Below are positions 11,764 through 23,142 of a stretch of DNA of 64,000 nt, piece after piece. The position numbers and the translations under genes are program-made. Under the pieces are notes generated by a model that saw only the letters and a list, made by a program, of their open reading frames with translations, had not been told where the DNA came from and ran no database searches. Each line of letters begins with the position of its first letter. The first letter of the stretch is position 1. Source of the DNA: Albifimbria verrucaria (Eukaryota > Ascomycota > Sordariomycetes > Hypocreales > Stachybotryaceae); NCBI GenBank assembly GCA_020081605.1, contig JAHREC010000049.1, positions 4,092,001-4,156,000 on the forward strand, written 5' to 3'.

Positions 11764-12870
11764 TCATGCTAGGGGTATGTTGACCCTTCCATCGTCGTTG
11801 CGGTCTTTCGAGTTCGCCTGTACATATATTTCGTCCGGCCCGCCGTCCATATTTATTTGCCCCATACCACTGAGCTCTACTCGAACAATTGCCCGGCAAA
11901 TCAGGGCACTGGCGGCATATCTACCCACGATTGTAACCGCGTCTATAACACTGAAGAATAACAGGCTCGAAAAGATCAGTGTACCGAAAACGACATGAGC
12001 CAGTGTACCGATTCCGAGCAGCCATGACATGGCCAGAAAGCCAATGTTCTCTTCTCGCCACTGCAAGTGTCTCGTAGGCTGGAGCCCGGATGGTATGACT
12101 TCGTTTGGGACCCAGGCAGCGAAACCGCTATCCCTACGTCGGGAAACAGTTGGGCTTGCCGACACGATTTTCACACGAAAATGGAGGGCAATGACGCCTC
12201 CGACATGAATAATTACTGCCAAAAATGTCCATAGAGGCAACATGAAGATAGTTTCGGGTGCGAAGACGACGATGGCATGAACACCCAGCTGATAAGCCAA
12301 CATCACGACGTTGGCCACAGCACCACCCACAAGTATGTACTCGACAACGCTGACTAGAGGTCTAAGGGGTCGGGGTATAGCTGTCCAGCGAAAGCCAGGC
12401 AATCGCGTAGACTCTCCTTTCTCAACAAAAGCTGCCAATGTTTCAGAGAATTGGCCAGACTTCATTGTTTGCACGGCAGGGCTGCCGGCCGCGAGCAAAA
12501 ATGATAGAAATGGCCGTCTCAGACTCAGCAAAGCCATTTCCACAGTCAAGCTTCCGATGGTTTGGAGGATGGTAGGCATGGCGCCGAGGATGACAGCGCT
12601 CGCTGCTAGCTCAGTCTTTCGAAATTCGGGAAACTCGGTGAGAAGGCAGTCGATGACGGGGGTGACGAGACTGGATAGGCCAACATCGGGGCCTACGGGC
12701 ATGATCTCGCTTTTGTAGGTCTTGAGTTGCTCGGAGCATTTTTCACGGAGCAGCTTTTGGATCAAACTGTCCCAGCCTGGAAAGAACTGATCAAACTGGC
12801 GAGTAGGAATGCATTGCGCTGCTTGGGCAAACAGCAACGCTGCGAGAAGAACTGTAGTATGCGGTTTCAT
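11764..12870 (-). CDS. Membrane protein with N-terminal signal peptide, unknown function
   Basis: 368 residues in a single unbroken frame. The ATG at 12870 opens directly onto a signal peptide (TTVLLAALLFAQAAQC); an upstream ATG at 12933 would bury it and is not preferred. Residues 21-85 form a lumenal or extracellular part with Cys45 and Cys75. Hydrophobic segments lie near 88-108, 172-203, 209-229 and 277-325. A hydrophilic loop with RRR near 244-246 separates the last two. The tail is polar and acidic, ending near NDDGRVNIPLA. I infer a multi-pass protein of the secretory pathway or plasma membrane. The architecture is common among uncharacterised Pezizomycotina proteins and I cannot name a family. 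Unlike most neighbours, the frame has no homopolymer break. Confidence 0.7.
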   Translation of the reverse strand: MKPHTTVLLAALLFAQAAQCIPTRQFDQFFPGWDSLIQKLLREKCSEQLKTYKSEIMPVGPDVGLSSLVTPVIDCLLTEFPEFRKTELAASAVILGAMPTILQTIGSLTVEMALLSLRRPFLSFLLAAGSPAVQTMKSGQFSETLAAFVEKGESTRLPGFRWTAIPRPLRPLVSVVEYILVGGAVANVVMLAYQLGVHAIVVFAPETIFMLPLWTFLAVIIHVGGVIALHFRVKIVSASPTVSRRRDSGFAAWVPNEVIPSGLQPTRHLQWREENIGFLAMSWLLGIGTLAHVVFGTLIFSSLLFFSVIDAVTIVGRYAASALICRAIVRVELSGMGQINMDGGPDEIYVQANSKDRNDDGRVNIPLA

Positions 12871-14816
12871 GGTTTCTGCTGTTGACTGTGCTGGCTCTAA
12901 TAAGCTGCAAAGAATTTTGCGACAACATAACAAGGAGGTTATCGCATGGCGGCATTTGTATTCTTAATACTAGTTGGGTGACACGCAACAAGCTTTGGAT
13001 AGCCGTCGGAGGCATGCCGCCGAGTGCCGATGAAGTTGACCGGCATTGGCATTGGCGAGACTAGATGCCAGCCACGCATCGCAGCCCTGTAAGGAACCAA
13101 AGCCACGGTCCCAGAAACCGACGACGGGAATGGTCCAGATACGAAGGGGCTGTCAAGGGTTTAGGAACTTCAGTGGGGTGGAGACCAACCGATGCGCTGG
13201 TTGTCAGGGATAGCATCACAAGCAGGGCAAGGGAGTGGTTTTGGGCGGTCTGCGGCTGACGTCTAGCGTTAATGACAACCCCGGCTTTGTTGCAAAACAA
13301 AACACCACAGGCTTGACCAGGCATATGTTGTGGTAATGACTTGTCACGTTGGGAAAGATTGCATGACATAACTAAAGATGTGGTATGACCAGCCCGACGC
13401 CTAGTTGAGAGTTTGTTCTTTGGTTAAAACCACACTGTCATTCAGATGTCACAAGTTGCGATTAAGCGAGGCTGTAAGCATTGTTTTATGTTGGCAACAG
13501 GTCCGTAAGTGATTGCGGTTAGCTTCAGACACGATGATGGCACCTAGGCTTCAATAGAGGAGGAATATAGGTAACCAAAGTAGAGGGTGGGTGATGCAAC
13601 TCAATGCGTAATTGTGACAAGAAATATCAATGCGCAATTCCGAGAAAGCCGACTGACAAGAGGGATCCTCGTCATGGGTAAGGCTCAGCTTGCACGGGAG
13701 GCGGCTGAATGACGTGGGGCTTGTTAGTAGGAGGATTTGCACCGATCGAAGGTTCCAGGGTACAGCTTATGGCCTGCGGATCTTAGGCAAGAGTAATATG
13801 CTGAAAGAACTGCATCTGGTTGGAGGAGGATACGATGTTGACTTTGACAGGAACTGTTAGACAGGGCTGCATGTGTGTGATGAGACAGGCTAGGGGTGTT
13901 GTGTTCATGGTGCACATGTGACTGTAAAGCTTGTGACAATTTTCTCTGGCCGATAGTCGGTGCCTTTGAGCCCAGTAAGTTCCGCCCAGTCGCATTTGAT
14001 GCTGCCTGCAAATTTATACAAGGTGAGGGAGACTATGGGTTGTAAGTGTTGCGTGGTCGCGTTGTATGAGAGCGAACAATAATGAACTGACCAAGTCGAG
14101 CAAGATAGGATTCCGGCAGTGGTGAGGAAGAAAAAAATAAATGAAAATAAAAATAGAAAGAAGAGGAATGGAAAGGAATAAAGCAAAGTTAACGAAAAGA
14201 AAAAGAAAAGAAGAAGAAAGAATAGGACCGAGACAGGAACATGAATGCCTACTTCAGTTCACTCACTCACTCACTCAGGCAGGGTCAAGATGGTGATGGA
14301 TTGGGGATTGAGAATCGAGGGCTGGAACGGAGAAACAAATCGTCCGAAGTCACGTGCAACGCGTTCGTGGCCCGTCTTTGCTCAGCCACGTGGGAGCTCC
14401 AGGATGGGAACCTCCGCTGGGCCAATCACGCACTGAGACTCGCCTGGTGATCAGGCAGCAGCTTTCCGGTCAATCATGATGGCCTCTCCATCCCCGAGCC
14501 CCACCGCAACCGACCCCATCCGCCGTCTCGCCGCCGCATCTGAGTGCGACTGCGACAGGCACCGAGATAACGGGCTCGCAGATATCTCGGCCCTCTTCTG
14601 CTCCAGGGGCGGTTGTTTACGCAAGAGCACTCGTACGCTTCACGCCAGCTCTTGTACGCTCCACGGTTGCTTCTTGCGTCCAGCCTGGCCAACGCTGCTT
14701 TTCGATGATGCCTTTCTGACTCTGATATCCCATCACTTATATATCCCATTTTTGTAAATCCTCGCAGCTCCAGCTCCCCGGTCTGACATTCTCAACTCCT
14801 CAGCTGGACGGCCGCC
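12871..14816. other. Intergenic region shared by two divergent genes
   Basis: About 1.9 kb lies between the minus-strand membrane protein and the plus-strand HeLo-type gene. It holds no recognisable gene. An A/G-rich tract lies at about 14125-14225 and a short CACT microsatellite near 14260-14278. Confidence 0.5.
14422..14744 (+). promoter_or_regulatory. Candidate CCAAT box and TATA-like element of the HeLo-type gene
   Basis: CCAAT occurs at 14422-14426, in CTGGGCCAATCACG. A TATATAT stretch occurs at 14738-14744, about 75 bp before the ATG at 14817. The start codon context GCCGCCATGG is favourable. Assignment is by position and sequence only. Confidence 0.35.
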
Positions 14817-17800
14817 ATGGAGTCGTTCCTCCCGCTGGGGCTTTCAGCTCAACTTCCAGCGCAGTCTCAGCAGCCTCTACAATGACACCAAGAAGTCGAG
14901 CGATTTTGTAAAAGAACCTGTCCGTAATGAAGAGGACCCGGACATCAAGGCCTTGCACCGCAAGCTGCGCATCCAAAAGGACCGCCTCGTGAGCTGGGGT
15001 CTGGAATGGTCCGACCCCAACCAGTCCGTCGAGATTGATGAGTCCCTTTCCAAGGCTGGCCTCAGCGAGGTCGTCGGCAGCATCATGTCCACCATCAAAG
15101 ACATCTTGGCCGAGGCCGAGCCTCTGTGGCTAAGCTCCAAACGCATCGTCGACGGTGGCCGTCCGTCTCCGGATCGCAAGGCTCCCTTGATGCAATGGGA
15201 CAAGGGCCGGTTCGAGGACCTGGTCCGGGATCTCACTTCTTGCATCGACACTCTCTACGACCTGTCTCGCACTCGCACATCCGCTGTCATGGCTCGTCGC
15301 CCCACAAAGGCCCCATCAAGTCGTCCTACTCTGCCTCCGACGACTTCAAGCCCTTTGAGTCCAGCCGTATGCAAACGCCCCTTCAAATCGACCCCAGACC
15401 CTTACCCACCTTCGCCCTATGCAAGGTGGTCACTCTCAAAACCCTCCCTTGCGCGAGGTTGTTTTCATGAGCAAGACGGCCTACGCCGAGCTCACTCACG
15501 GTAGCACTACCCGCCAGCCATGGGCCCCTTGCTGCTGGAATATGCCACATTCGATGCCATCTACTCCATGACTGGCATCATGCCGCCCATGGCCCGCTTC
15601 GAGAAGCTCTCTGCTGGTCTTCAGCAAGATCCCCAACGCGCCCCGGGGACCTGGACAGGCTTGCCACGCCTCCTTGGCTACTTTGAAGACATGGAGAACT
15701 CAAGGCTTGGCCTCGTCTACCGTTTTCCTCCTTCCTTCAATGCAGTCTCCTTCGAGAAGCTCAACCAGAACCCTTTCTACAACCTGCCAACCCTCAACGA
15801 CATGTTTGCGCGTCCTGATTCTGAGCCCCAGCTGGAAGCCAAATTCCGGCTCGCCCACAATCTAGCCAACACTATCTTTGACATGCATGCACGTGGCATT
15901 ACTCACGGTAACCTCCTTGACAGAAACGTCACATTCTGCGATGCCATCACAAGCTCTCCCGGTGTGACTATTGGGGAGGTTGACATTCGTCGCCCACTCG
16001 TCTCCTCGTTCGACGTTTTCTCCGACGATGCGCCAAACTCCGGTATCTCCTTGACACGGCATCCCTTGGATCCTCGTATTACGCCGGCCTCGCCTCTTGC
16101 CAATAAGACAGACGAGCGCATTCTTGAGCTTTATTCTCTAGCCATGATTCTTCTCTCCATTGGACTTTGGACAAGGCTGGAGGACTTGGTTCCGGACCAG
16201 TCCTCCACTGTTGTGTCACAGGCTCTACTGACGCAGCTTGCTGTGAGATGCGGTAGTCTCTACGCAAAGGCAGTGCAATGTTGTTGGGATGCTGTCGATG
16301 ACGAGCTCGCTGGTAGATCTACAGGAGAGGCGTTGTTGTCGGCAGTCCAGCTACGAGCTGGTCGGTTCCTAGAGGCCTGCTGCATTTTGGATGGTGTCAG
16401 CGGATTGGAGGAGAGGCTTAGCCACGAAATCAATGCCAACGAAACTCTAAGCAAAGCTGAAGGACACAAGGAAAAGCATAACATCAAGTCGCCCATCTCA
16501 TCTACCCCGGATTCCAAGCAAGCAGCGGTATTCATGGATCGAGCCACACCAAAGCCAAGTGAAAAAGCAGATGCTGCCGATACCGATAACGAAGGTATGT
16601 TTATGGACTTCAGCCCACGCTCAAGTACTAATGTCATGTTAGATTCACTTATCAAAAATGCTGCAAAGTCTGAGCCCAAGCTTAGACTTTACCCACATGT
16701 GCCTTTGGCTCCTGATATTGTTGAGAAATGGAACACGATACTCATGCCACAGATAAACCATGCTTTGAGACAATTCTACCGCAAGCATCCCGAGTCTGTC
16801 GAGATTTCTCTCGAATCTGTCGGACCCAATCCTAATAAGACTACGCCCACAGTTCTTGTTGTCTGCACTTCCGTCGGCAAAGTTCGAGCGATTTTGAAGA
16901 AGCGACTTGGCGACTTGTTTGATGGCTCCACTGGTTTCTCACTCAAAGTTTGCAGAGGTCACGTCCTCCGATCACATCGGCAATCCAAGTCAATTATGCG
17001 ATCCATGGCTCGCCGTAGCAGGACTGGTGCCACTGGGGCCGACTCCGATGACGAAGACGCTGGCATTGAGCCAGTCAACCCTGAGTATCAAGAACGCCCG
17101 GGAAACGGAGCGAGCATTGGTGCATGGATTGGTGACCGTCATTTGCCCCTGTCAGCTTTGGTGGGTTGGTCATGGTCGACAACAAACCGTATGGTATGAC
17201 GGTGCACCACATGCTCGATGATCCTGAACGCGACTTTGGGCGCGACGAAACCTTGCGTAGTAGCGGTGTTCCCAGTCACGATTGGTATGAAGATTCTCTT
17301 GCAAGCACCGCGGACGACGATTTCTCCTACGAGCTGTCTGATGGCGAGTCCGAGCCGTATTCCGACACGGATATAACTAGTGATGACGAGGAAGATGACT
17401 ATGACAGTGACGATGGGGAATACAACGAACCTGGCGATATCCCCGGCGTTGAGCCTGGGTGTGGTGATGGTTACGTAGTCACTCAACCAGCTCTCGATGA
17501 TGTGGAGGAGGGCTTCTACCCGTGTTCCGAGACCGAAGCAGAGGATCATCTTGATACGTTTAGCCTTGGCGAAGTATACGCCTCGAGCGGCATTCGCCGT
17601 AAGAACACTAATGGTCTAGTTCACGAAGTCGACTGGGCACTATTCCAGTTTGCCGATGAACGGCTGCCGGAAGACAACTTCATCCCGCATGTCCAGGACG
17701 CAACCTCAACGGCATATTCTGCTCCTCGTGCACAGGAAGGTCGGGCACTTCTGCGACCCACTACTGTCGCTCCGCTGTCCGCGTTGCCCGGAATGGAGGT

Positions 17801-18257
17801 GCAGTGTATGGCTCGAACAAGTGGGCTGCAAACTGGCCAAATTCTCCCCGCATTGACAAGCGTCAAGATCTACGGGCGTGCTTCGCCTAGTCATACATAC
17901 CAGATCGCCAGTGTCCCGCCATCCAGCCAAAAGGGCACAGGATCAAAGCCCACCCTTCCCATGGGAATCCCTGGGGACAGCGGTGCGTGGGTTGTCGACC
18001 GTCGGAATGGACATTTATGCGGGCATGTCCTCGCATGGAGTCAGCGGAAGCATGTGGCCTACATTTGCCCCATGGATGTCCTCTTGCTGGACATTGCGCA
18101 AACCCTTAATGCAAGTGAGATTCGTCTTCCGGGAGGCGACGTGGTGGTCAGTCTACGCGATCAGACTAGTGCTGGTATTCATGAGCAACAGCCGCCGCAA
18201 TCAGCAGGAAATGAGTCGGGGGATGAAGAGGCCGACGATGATTTACCCCCGAGCTGA
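14817..18257 (+). CDS. HeLo-like domain - pseudokinase - trypsin-like serine protease fusion
   Basis: About 1,147 residues without introns once five frame breaks are corrected: 14837 (G run), 15300, 15446, 15525 (C runs) and 17160 (G run). Residues 1-165 resemble the HeLo domain of HET-S-type cell-death proteins. A helix with [12 protein letters not shown] is followed by [16 protein letters not shown] and then [13 protein letters not shown]. Residues about 230-490 resemble a protein kinase, with GLVYRFP, the catalytic-loop equivalent HGNLLDRNV (HRD altered), SFDVF in place of DFG, and [16 protein letters not shown]. It is therefore probably a pseudokinase. Residues about 765-1120 form a trypsin-like protease: His in TVHHML (17205-17210), Asp in VDWALFQF (17631-17633) and Ser in PGDSGAW (17979-17981). 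A highly acidic insert at about 17290-17450 separates His from Asp. HeLo domains permeabilise membranes in fungal incompatibility. A regulated cell-death role is inferred. Confidence 0.75.
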
Positions 18258-18714
18258 TACCGACGTTTTCAGTTAGAAGAAATTCACCAGGCGATAAGCA
18301 CCAAAGCCTGGACAAGCCTCTTGCTGAAGGTCCCAACTCTGCCCCTACGTCTAGGCGCCTAGAAGTACCGGGTGAGATGTCAAGCCTTGCAAGCAGATTG
18401 GAGGATATCACTGTTGGCGGACGTGGGATGGGTGTGAAATGGGTGACTTGTGCCGGTAGGCCGTAAGCAGCGTTCTACGGGTGATGCCAGAGAATGCAAT
18501 CTGTTTGGATGTGTTTTGGTATGGCTACGCATGTATGATGGACTCGAGAAATACCCAGGAGCAAGTTCAGCTCACGGAGGAAAGTTCACGTTAGAATACT
18601 TAGTATCAGATCCTGATAATGACATTTTGAGCACCAGATTCCGTGTTTGTGAAATTTAGTTGTTCGCTCTCCTTCTCAACAGCAGACTTTTCCAAGCGCA
18701 AAAACCCATCTGTC
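18258..18714. other. Convergent 3'-3' spacer
   Basis: This spacer lies between the HeLo-type gene and the minus-strand Jlp2-like gene. Nothing recognisable is seen beyond presumed 3' untranslated sequence. Confidence 0.5.
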
Positions 18715-19739
18715 TTACATAAAATCATCCTCCCAGTCCGCGGAACGGTTCTGGTTGCTCGACGCCTCCATGTTCTCATCGGTGAACATGGCGTCATACG
18801 CGTGATCTTTCTCCCACTTCTTCTGTCGCCATTCTTCTGCCTGGCGGGCTTCTGTTCGTTTCTATAACAGGCGAAAAGAAGGACGCGTCAGCGATTTTAC
18901 GTACTGAGGTTGGGAAACAGGCTGCAGGATTGTAGGGTCACGAGGCAAAGGGGAGGGAAGAGGGAAGAGGGAGAGGCTTACCCTTTCTTGCTGGGCGATT
19001 TGGTCTCGCTTGCGGAGCTCCCGCATGCGGTCGTCCTTTTCTTGCTTGAAGTCGGGCTTCTTCTCTACCTTGGTCTTGTTGAGGCGGTTGACGATGGGGT
19101 TCTCGCGCTGGGGCACGAGGATACGCTTGACCTTCTTGTGGTCCTTAAAGCTGACCTGGCCGACGTCCATGCTGCCATCCTTCTTGAGGTTCGCCCACGG
19201 CGTATAGATGATGGTGATATTGTCCTTCTTGTTGCCTAGAATAGGGGTGGGGTTGGGTCAGCTGCCAGGCATCCTAGATGAGCTTGTCGCAGGCCTCTTG
19301 TCCAAGCTTGTTTTGTCAACTTGAGGAGGCCATACCTTCTATTGAGTTGGCCTTGGTCAACTGGGCGAGATCCATCAGCAGTTCCTCGGGCAGGGTATCC
19401 CATTCCTGCCCCTCCTGCATGCGGAGGTAGATATGCGCGCTAGACAGCTTGTCCACGTGAAACTAGAGTGAATGGCGAGTCAATACATGTTGAGATGGTC
19501 GTCTGGTTGCTCAAGATTGCTCAGCTTACCCTAGGCAAAGTTAGTTTGAGCGACTATAGGGAGAAGGCATTACTCACCAGACATCCTCTTCCCAGCCGTA
19601 TTTGATCAAGTCCTCGTCTAGTTATGGTCAGTGGGTTTTGTTTAAGAGGGATGGTGTTCACATCTTACTCTCAAACTTGTCCTTTCCGACATATATGAAC
19701 CCCGGGGTCGACCACAGTGGAGGTAAAGTAGTAGACCAT
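18715..19739 (-). CDS. JLP2: CCDC25/Jlp2-family protein (NFACT-R/DUF814 domain)
   Basis: Homologue of human CCDC25 and yeast Jlp2. It opens with [11 protein letters not shown] and continues with the family signature [24 protein letters not shown]. It then carries the motifs [16 protein letters not shown] and MDVGQVSF. A charged coiled-coil rich in Lys/Glu/Arg follows, ending in WEDDFM, which closely resembles the family tail. Five exons are inferred: 19669-19739, 19578-19617, 19336-19462, 18982-19235 and 18715-18861, giving 213 residues. Two bases are missing at the C4G4 run at 19700-19707. One G is missing beside the donor at 19577-19578; restoring it yields both the Trp codon and a canonical GT. 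The family is linked to RNA- or ribosome-associated NFACT-R domains; the fungal role is unclear. Confidence 0.88.
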
Positions 19740-22617
19740 TGTTGGAAACGGAGGGACAGGGTCCCGGTCAATCAATACACAGGAGTTTCGCAAGACTTCT
19801 TCAGCGAGAAATGTCCACCAAGCCCGGCTTCTTGGCTGGATTCTGGCAGGAATAGACTCGTTGACCCTGTTGTGCTGGTTCGATGAGGGATCGCGAGAAT
19901 TTTGGTGCGTGAAACGGAACACTAGCGCTAACATTTTGCCTCGCTCCCACACCAAGGCTTTGCTGGGTCCTTGGACTGCTGTGATAGTGCAGAGGTACAT
20001 GCAATGCCAGCTCACGTGACCATCTATCGTGAGAGCATCTGACCGTCCACCGCCTGGTTGATTCTACAAGCATCATCCTACTTTTTGCATTCTTGGTATT
20101 TGCCTTTCTCTCATAGCTGAGAGAGCTTGGAACACTACTTGGTGCTTCTCCAGTCAAGTAGATCTGCAATTACTTTTCCTAATCCAGGGCACAGTATGAC
20201 AATGCTTTACGTTCTGGACGACACAGACTCTACACCCTGGGTGATGGAACCCAAACCCCAAGCCACCAATACTGAGAGACACACCCGTGGTAGAGATAGA
20301 GAAACAGATCGTTGGTCTTGGTCATGCACATTGCCTTGGGTTTTGTGAGCGGCTTGATTTCGGTGCCGAGACCACCTCCATCGTCCCGTCTGATCCACAT
20401 GGGCCTGCCAATATCAAATGCCGGGCATTTTAATCCTTGACTTCGACAAGCGTCAATTCTTATCGAAACGACTCTTGCCAAGCCCTTGCACAATTGTGAG
20501 CCCATTTTCGGTGAGCATCTGGGCAGTCTCCCTGTCAGAGGCGTGGGGGTAAAAGGCAAGATAGGCACTCTATACTCTGGACAGGTGAGAATAACGTAAA
20601 AGCAAACTCTCCCGGGCAGACCTGAGAGGTTGCATTACATTGCCTGCTTTTTCTCGCGGCACAATATTGCACCGTGGTGGAACGATAAATGCCTGCCAGG
20701 CCGTCCCCGGGCGTCCTAGGCGCCCCTTCTCGTCTGCGTTGGTGCGAATCGAGTCCAGAGGAAAATCTCCGTGAGATTTATAGGGTTCTTACGAAAACGC
20801 CACCATGAGTGGCTTCTTCCGCAAAGGTCAACTTGCTGAAGCGAGCTGAGCTTGCTGAGACTTTTCTCGCCCGCCCTCGCAATGCGGGTGATGCCCGACT
20901 TTGTCCCCGGCTCATATGATCCGGATGCTGGCACACACTCCCTCGAGCCAAACGGACCAGGGATCTCATCGAGCTTGCTGGTGGGCATTGCTGGATCAGA
21001 TCGTGATCCCTGTATACTGAGCATGCAATGCTCTCAAGGCTCTTCACCCTGCAGCTCTAGGCCTTTGCCGTCCAGTGACTGGAGCCTTGTGGTTTGCTTG
21101 GCACGGCATCTCGACATCCCGGGAGACATTATCGAGACATTGGGGTCAGGTAGCGGGACTACCACCCACAATTTCAGGGCGACAAGGATCCTGCTTCCTG
21201 CGGGGTGCTTCCAAATACTCGATAACAGCAGATCTACAGTTTGAGGGGATGGAGCCACCATCGGTGTTTAGACCCTGGCCATCAGGGCTCCCGCATGCAG
21301 GCTATAGGTGGCTGGGTCTAGGACCAGGCTCTCGGAACGCCCGTCTTTCACCTCACAGCGCTGCTCGAGCACTGTAGGTGGGTATAATTTTGCCCCGAAG
21401 CCTATACCGAGCTCCACGATGGAGCCTATAGACAGTGCTCTGCGATAAGGCGTTTAGACGATCGAGATCTGAAGATCTTCTTTAGTTGAGGAGTCCCTGG
21501 TGTGGCTTGAAATACTCCAATTGGCTGAAACGGGCAGAAGTCTAGAACGGACTGACCCAAACGTGATGAATCCTGGTCACCTTTTGCTTACCAACGCCCC
21601 GATAAAAAGGGCTTTGACTACTGAGATGGCCTATGTATTCGTTCTGGAACAACCAGTTGCATTCAGCCCTGTCGGATAAGGGAAGTACATGCTAGTGGCC
21701 GTCCCACACTCTCGCAGAAACCGTTGGTGGTTATACATGCACGTTGAACTAACATCCTACCGGGGACTTGCAAGACCTGCATTGAACAGGCCATTTTTCC
21801 ACACGACAAGGGAGTTTTTCTTTTTCCTTTTTCTTTTATTTGCTTATTGACTGCCCAACGTTGCAACCGAAGAGCACAAAGTATGAGGGTCATTTCACCG
21901 AGGGTAGGCCTCCCGCAGCTTGTGTCAGGCGGAAGCTCTGCTGGTGAAGATCCTTGCCGATATGAGGACCAGTGACGAATGGGGCCATTCTACCAAAACC
22001 TGTTTTCGAGTAGGCTTGGCTTGAATCAGGGTGGGATCATCGGAGAAAAGCAGCCACGGAATCTCCCTGCAATGATCCTCAATTTCGGAACCGGATACCT
22101 GCCGCAGCAGCGGGACATATAGGTTTCCCGTATTCAGCGATCAATATTGGAACTGTTGCATCTCGCCACAGAACAAATTCGGCTTGCTAGCCGATCTGTT
22201 CCTGTGATGATCGAATCTTGACTTGTTTTGGTCAGATTATTTTATGGATCCTGGATGTTTATTTTAAATCAACAGCGAAGCATAGGGATTCATGGCGCTT
22301 TTTCAACCTGAAAGTTGTTTGATTGTAGACATCAGTGCTGACAACAAAAAACTGATTTTGTAAGTTTACAGGATCTTAAATCATCAAACCATTATAGAGC
22401 CCCTTGTCTCTATTTTTCAGCAGACCGAATCAATTAGGACAAAGGAAATAAGAAATAAGCCACGAGCGATAACACTGACACCAAGGAAACTGCCTAGACA
22501 TCAACGACTTCGTAGGCCCCTATTGTAAAGAGAATTGAGCCCCAATCTCTGCCCTTGGCCGACTAGAAACGCCAAACACAGCCAAGTGGCTCTGGCCCTT
22601 TGTTGGTTGCAAACCTC
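19740..22617. other. Intergenic region, no gene seen
   Basis: About 2.9 kb between the start of the Jlp2-like gene and the stop of the velvet-like gene. I see short frames only, none with a recognisable motif. A potential long hairpin at 21367-21440 is listed separately. Confidence 0.45.
21367..21440. other. Inverted repeat able to form a long hairpin
   Basis: GAGCACTGT at 21367-21375 is the exact reverse complement of ACAGTGCTC at 21432-21440. Inside the 56-base loop, GGTATA pairs with TATACC. It may be a structured RNA or a chance inverted repeat. No promoter signal or tRNA fold could be assigned. Confidence 0.35.
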
Positions 22618-23142
22618 TTATTGGTTTGCGTCCCAACGCTGAACATCAGCTCGGTACATCTTTCGAAGCAAACTGAGCTCATCGGCATCTGGGAATTGTC
22701 AACTGGCTGACCAAAGTCATTTCATGGCCACGAGTACGAACCTGGGTGGTATCCAGGAACTTCATATTTATCAAGCTCGACAGGATTGGTTTCAACCTGT
22801 GTGATCAATGTGGCTCCTCTGGCTCCGCATGGAGCACTTCATAGACGTCCATGCGGATTCTGTAACTGCCCATAACGGTAGTTGAGATTGAGGTGAAGGG
22901 AAAACTATAGTGACTACAGAGTCGGCAGTTGGGGGTTCCAAAAGCGCTCCAGTAGTGCTTGTAAAGCCCCTCAAGCCGTCTGGAACAACATGGCCCTCTT
23001 CATTGATAAGCACTATCATTCCAAAGTGGTAAACGGCAGGATTGTACGGTAGAAGGGACAGTTTTCCAACAACATAAGGGCTCAGAACCGTCCCGACTTG
23101 AGCCTGAGCTGGAGGCTGGACGGCAATAGCGGCTTCGGCCAT
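22618..23142 (-). CDS. Small velvet-domain-like protein
   Basis: About 157 residues from two exons (22742-23142 and 22618-22688) with a 53-bp intron. Two bases are missing from short runs near 22898 and 22807. The corrected sequence contains TSTTGALLEPP, then VVTIVFPFTSIS, then GSYRIRMDVYEV. This order matches the velvet factor fold as in VelB/VosA-type proteins, where a TG-x-L/V segment precedes FVFPDLS and G-x-YRLRF. The C-terminus (DELSLLRKMYRADVQRWD) is helical. Velvet proteins are fungal regulators of development and secondary metabolism that bind DNA as dimers. This one is unusually small and diverged, so DNA binding cannot be assumed. The ATG at 23142 (MAEAAIAVQ) is preferred over 23232, whose extension is a hydrophobic run without a clear role. 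Confidence 0.5.
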
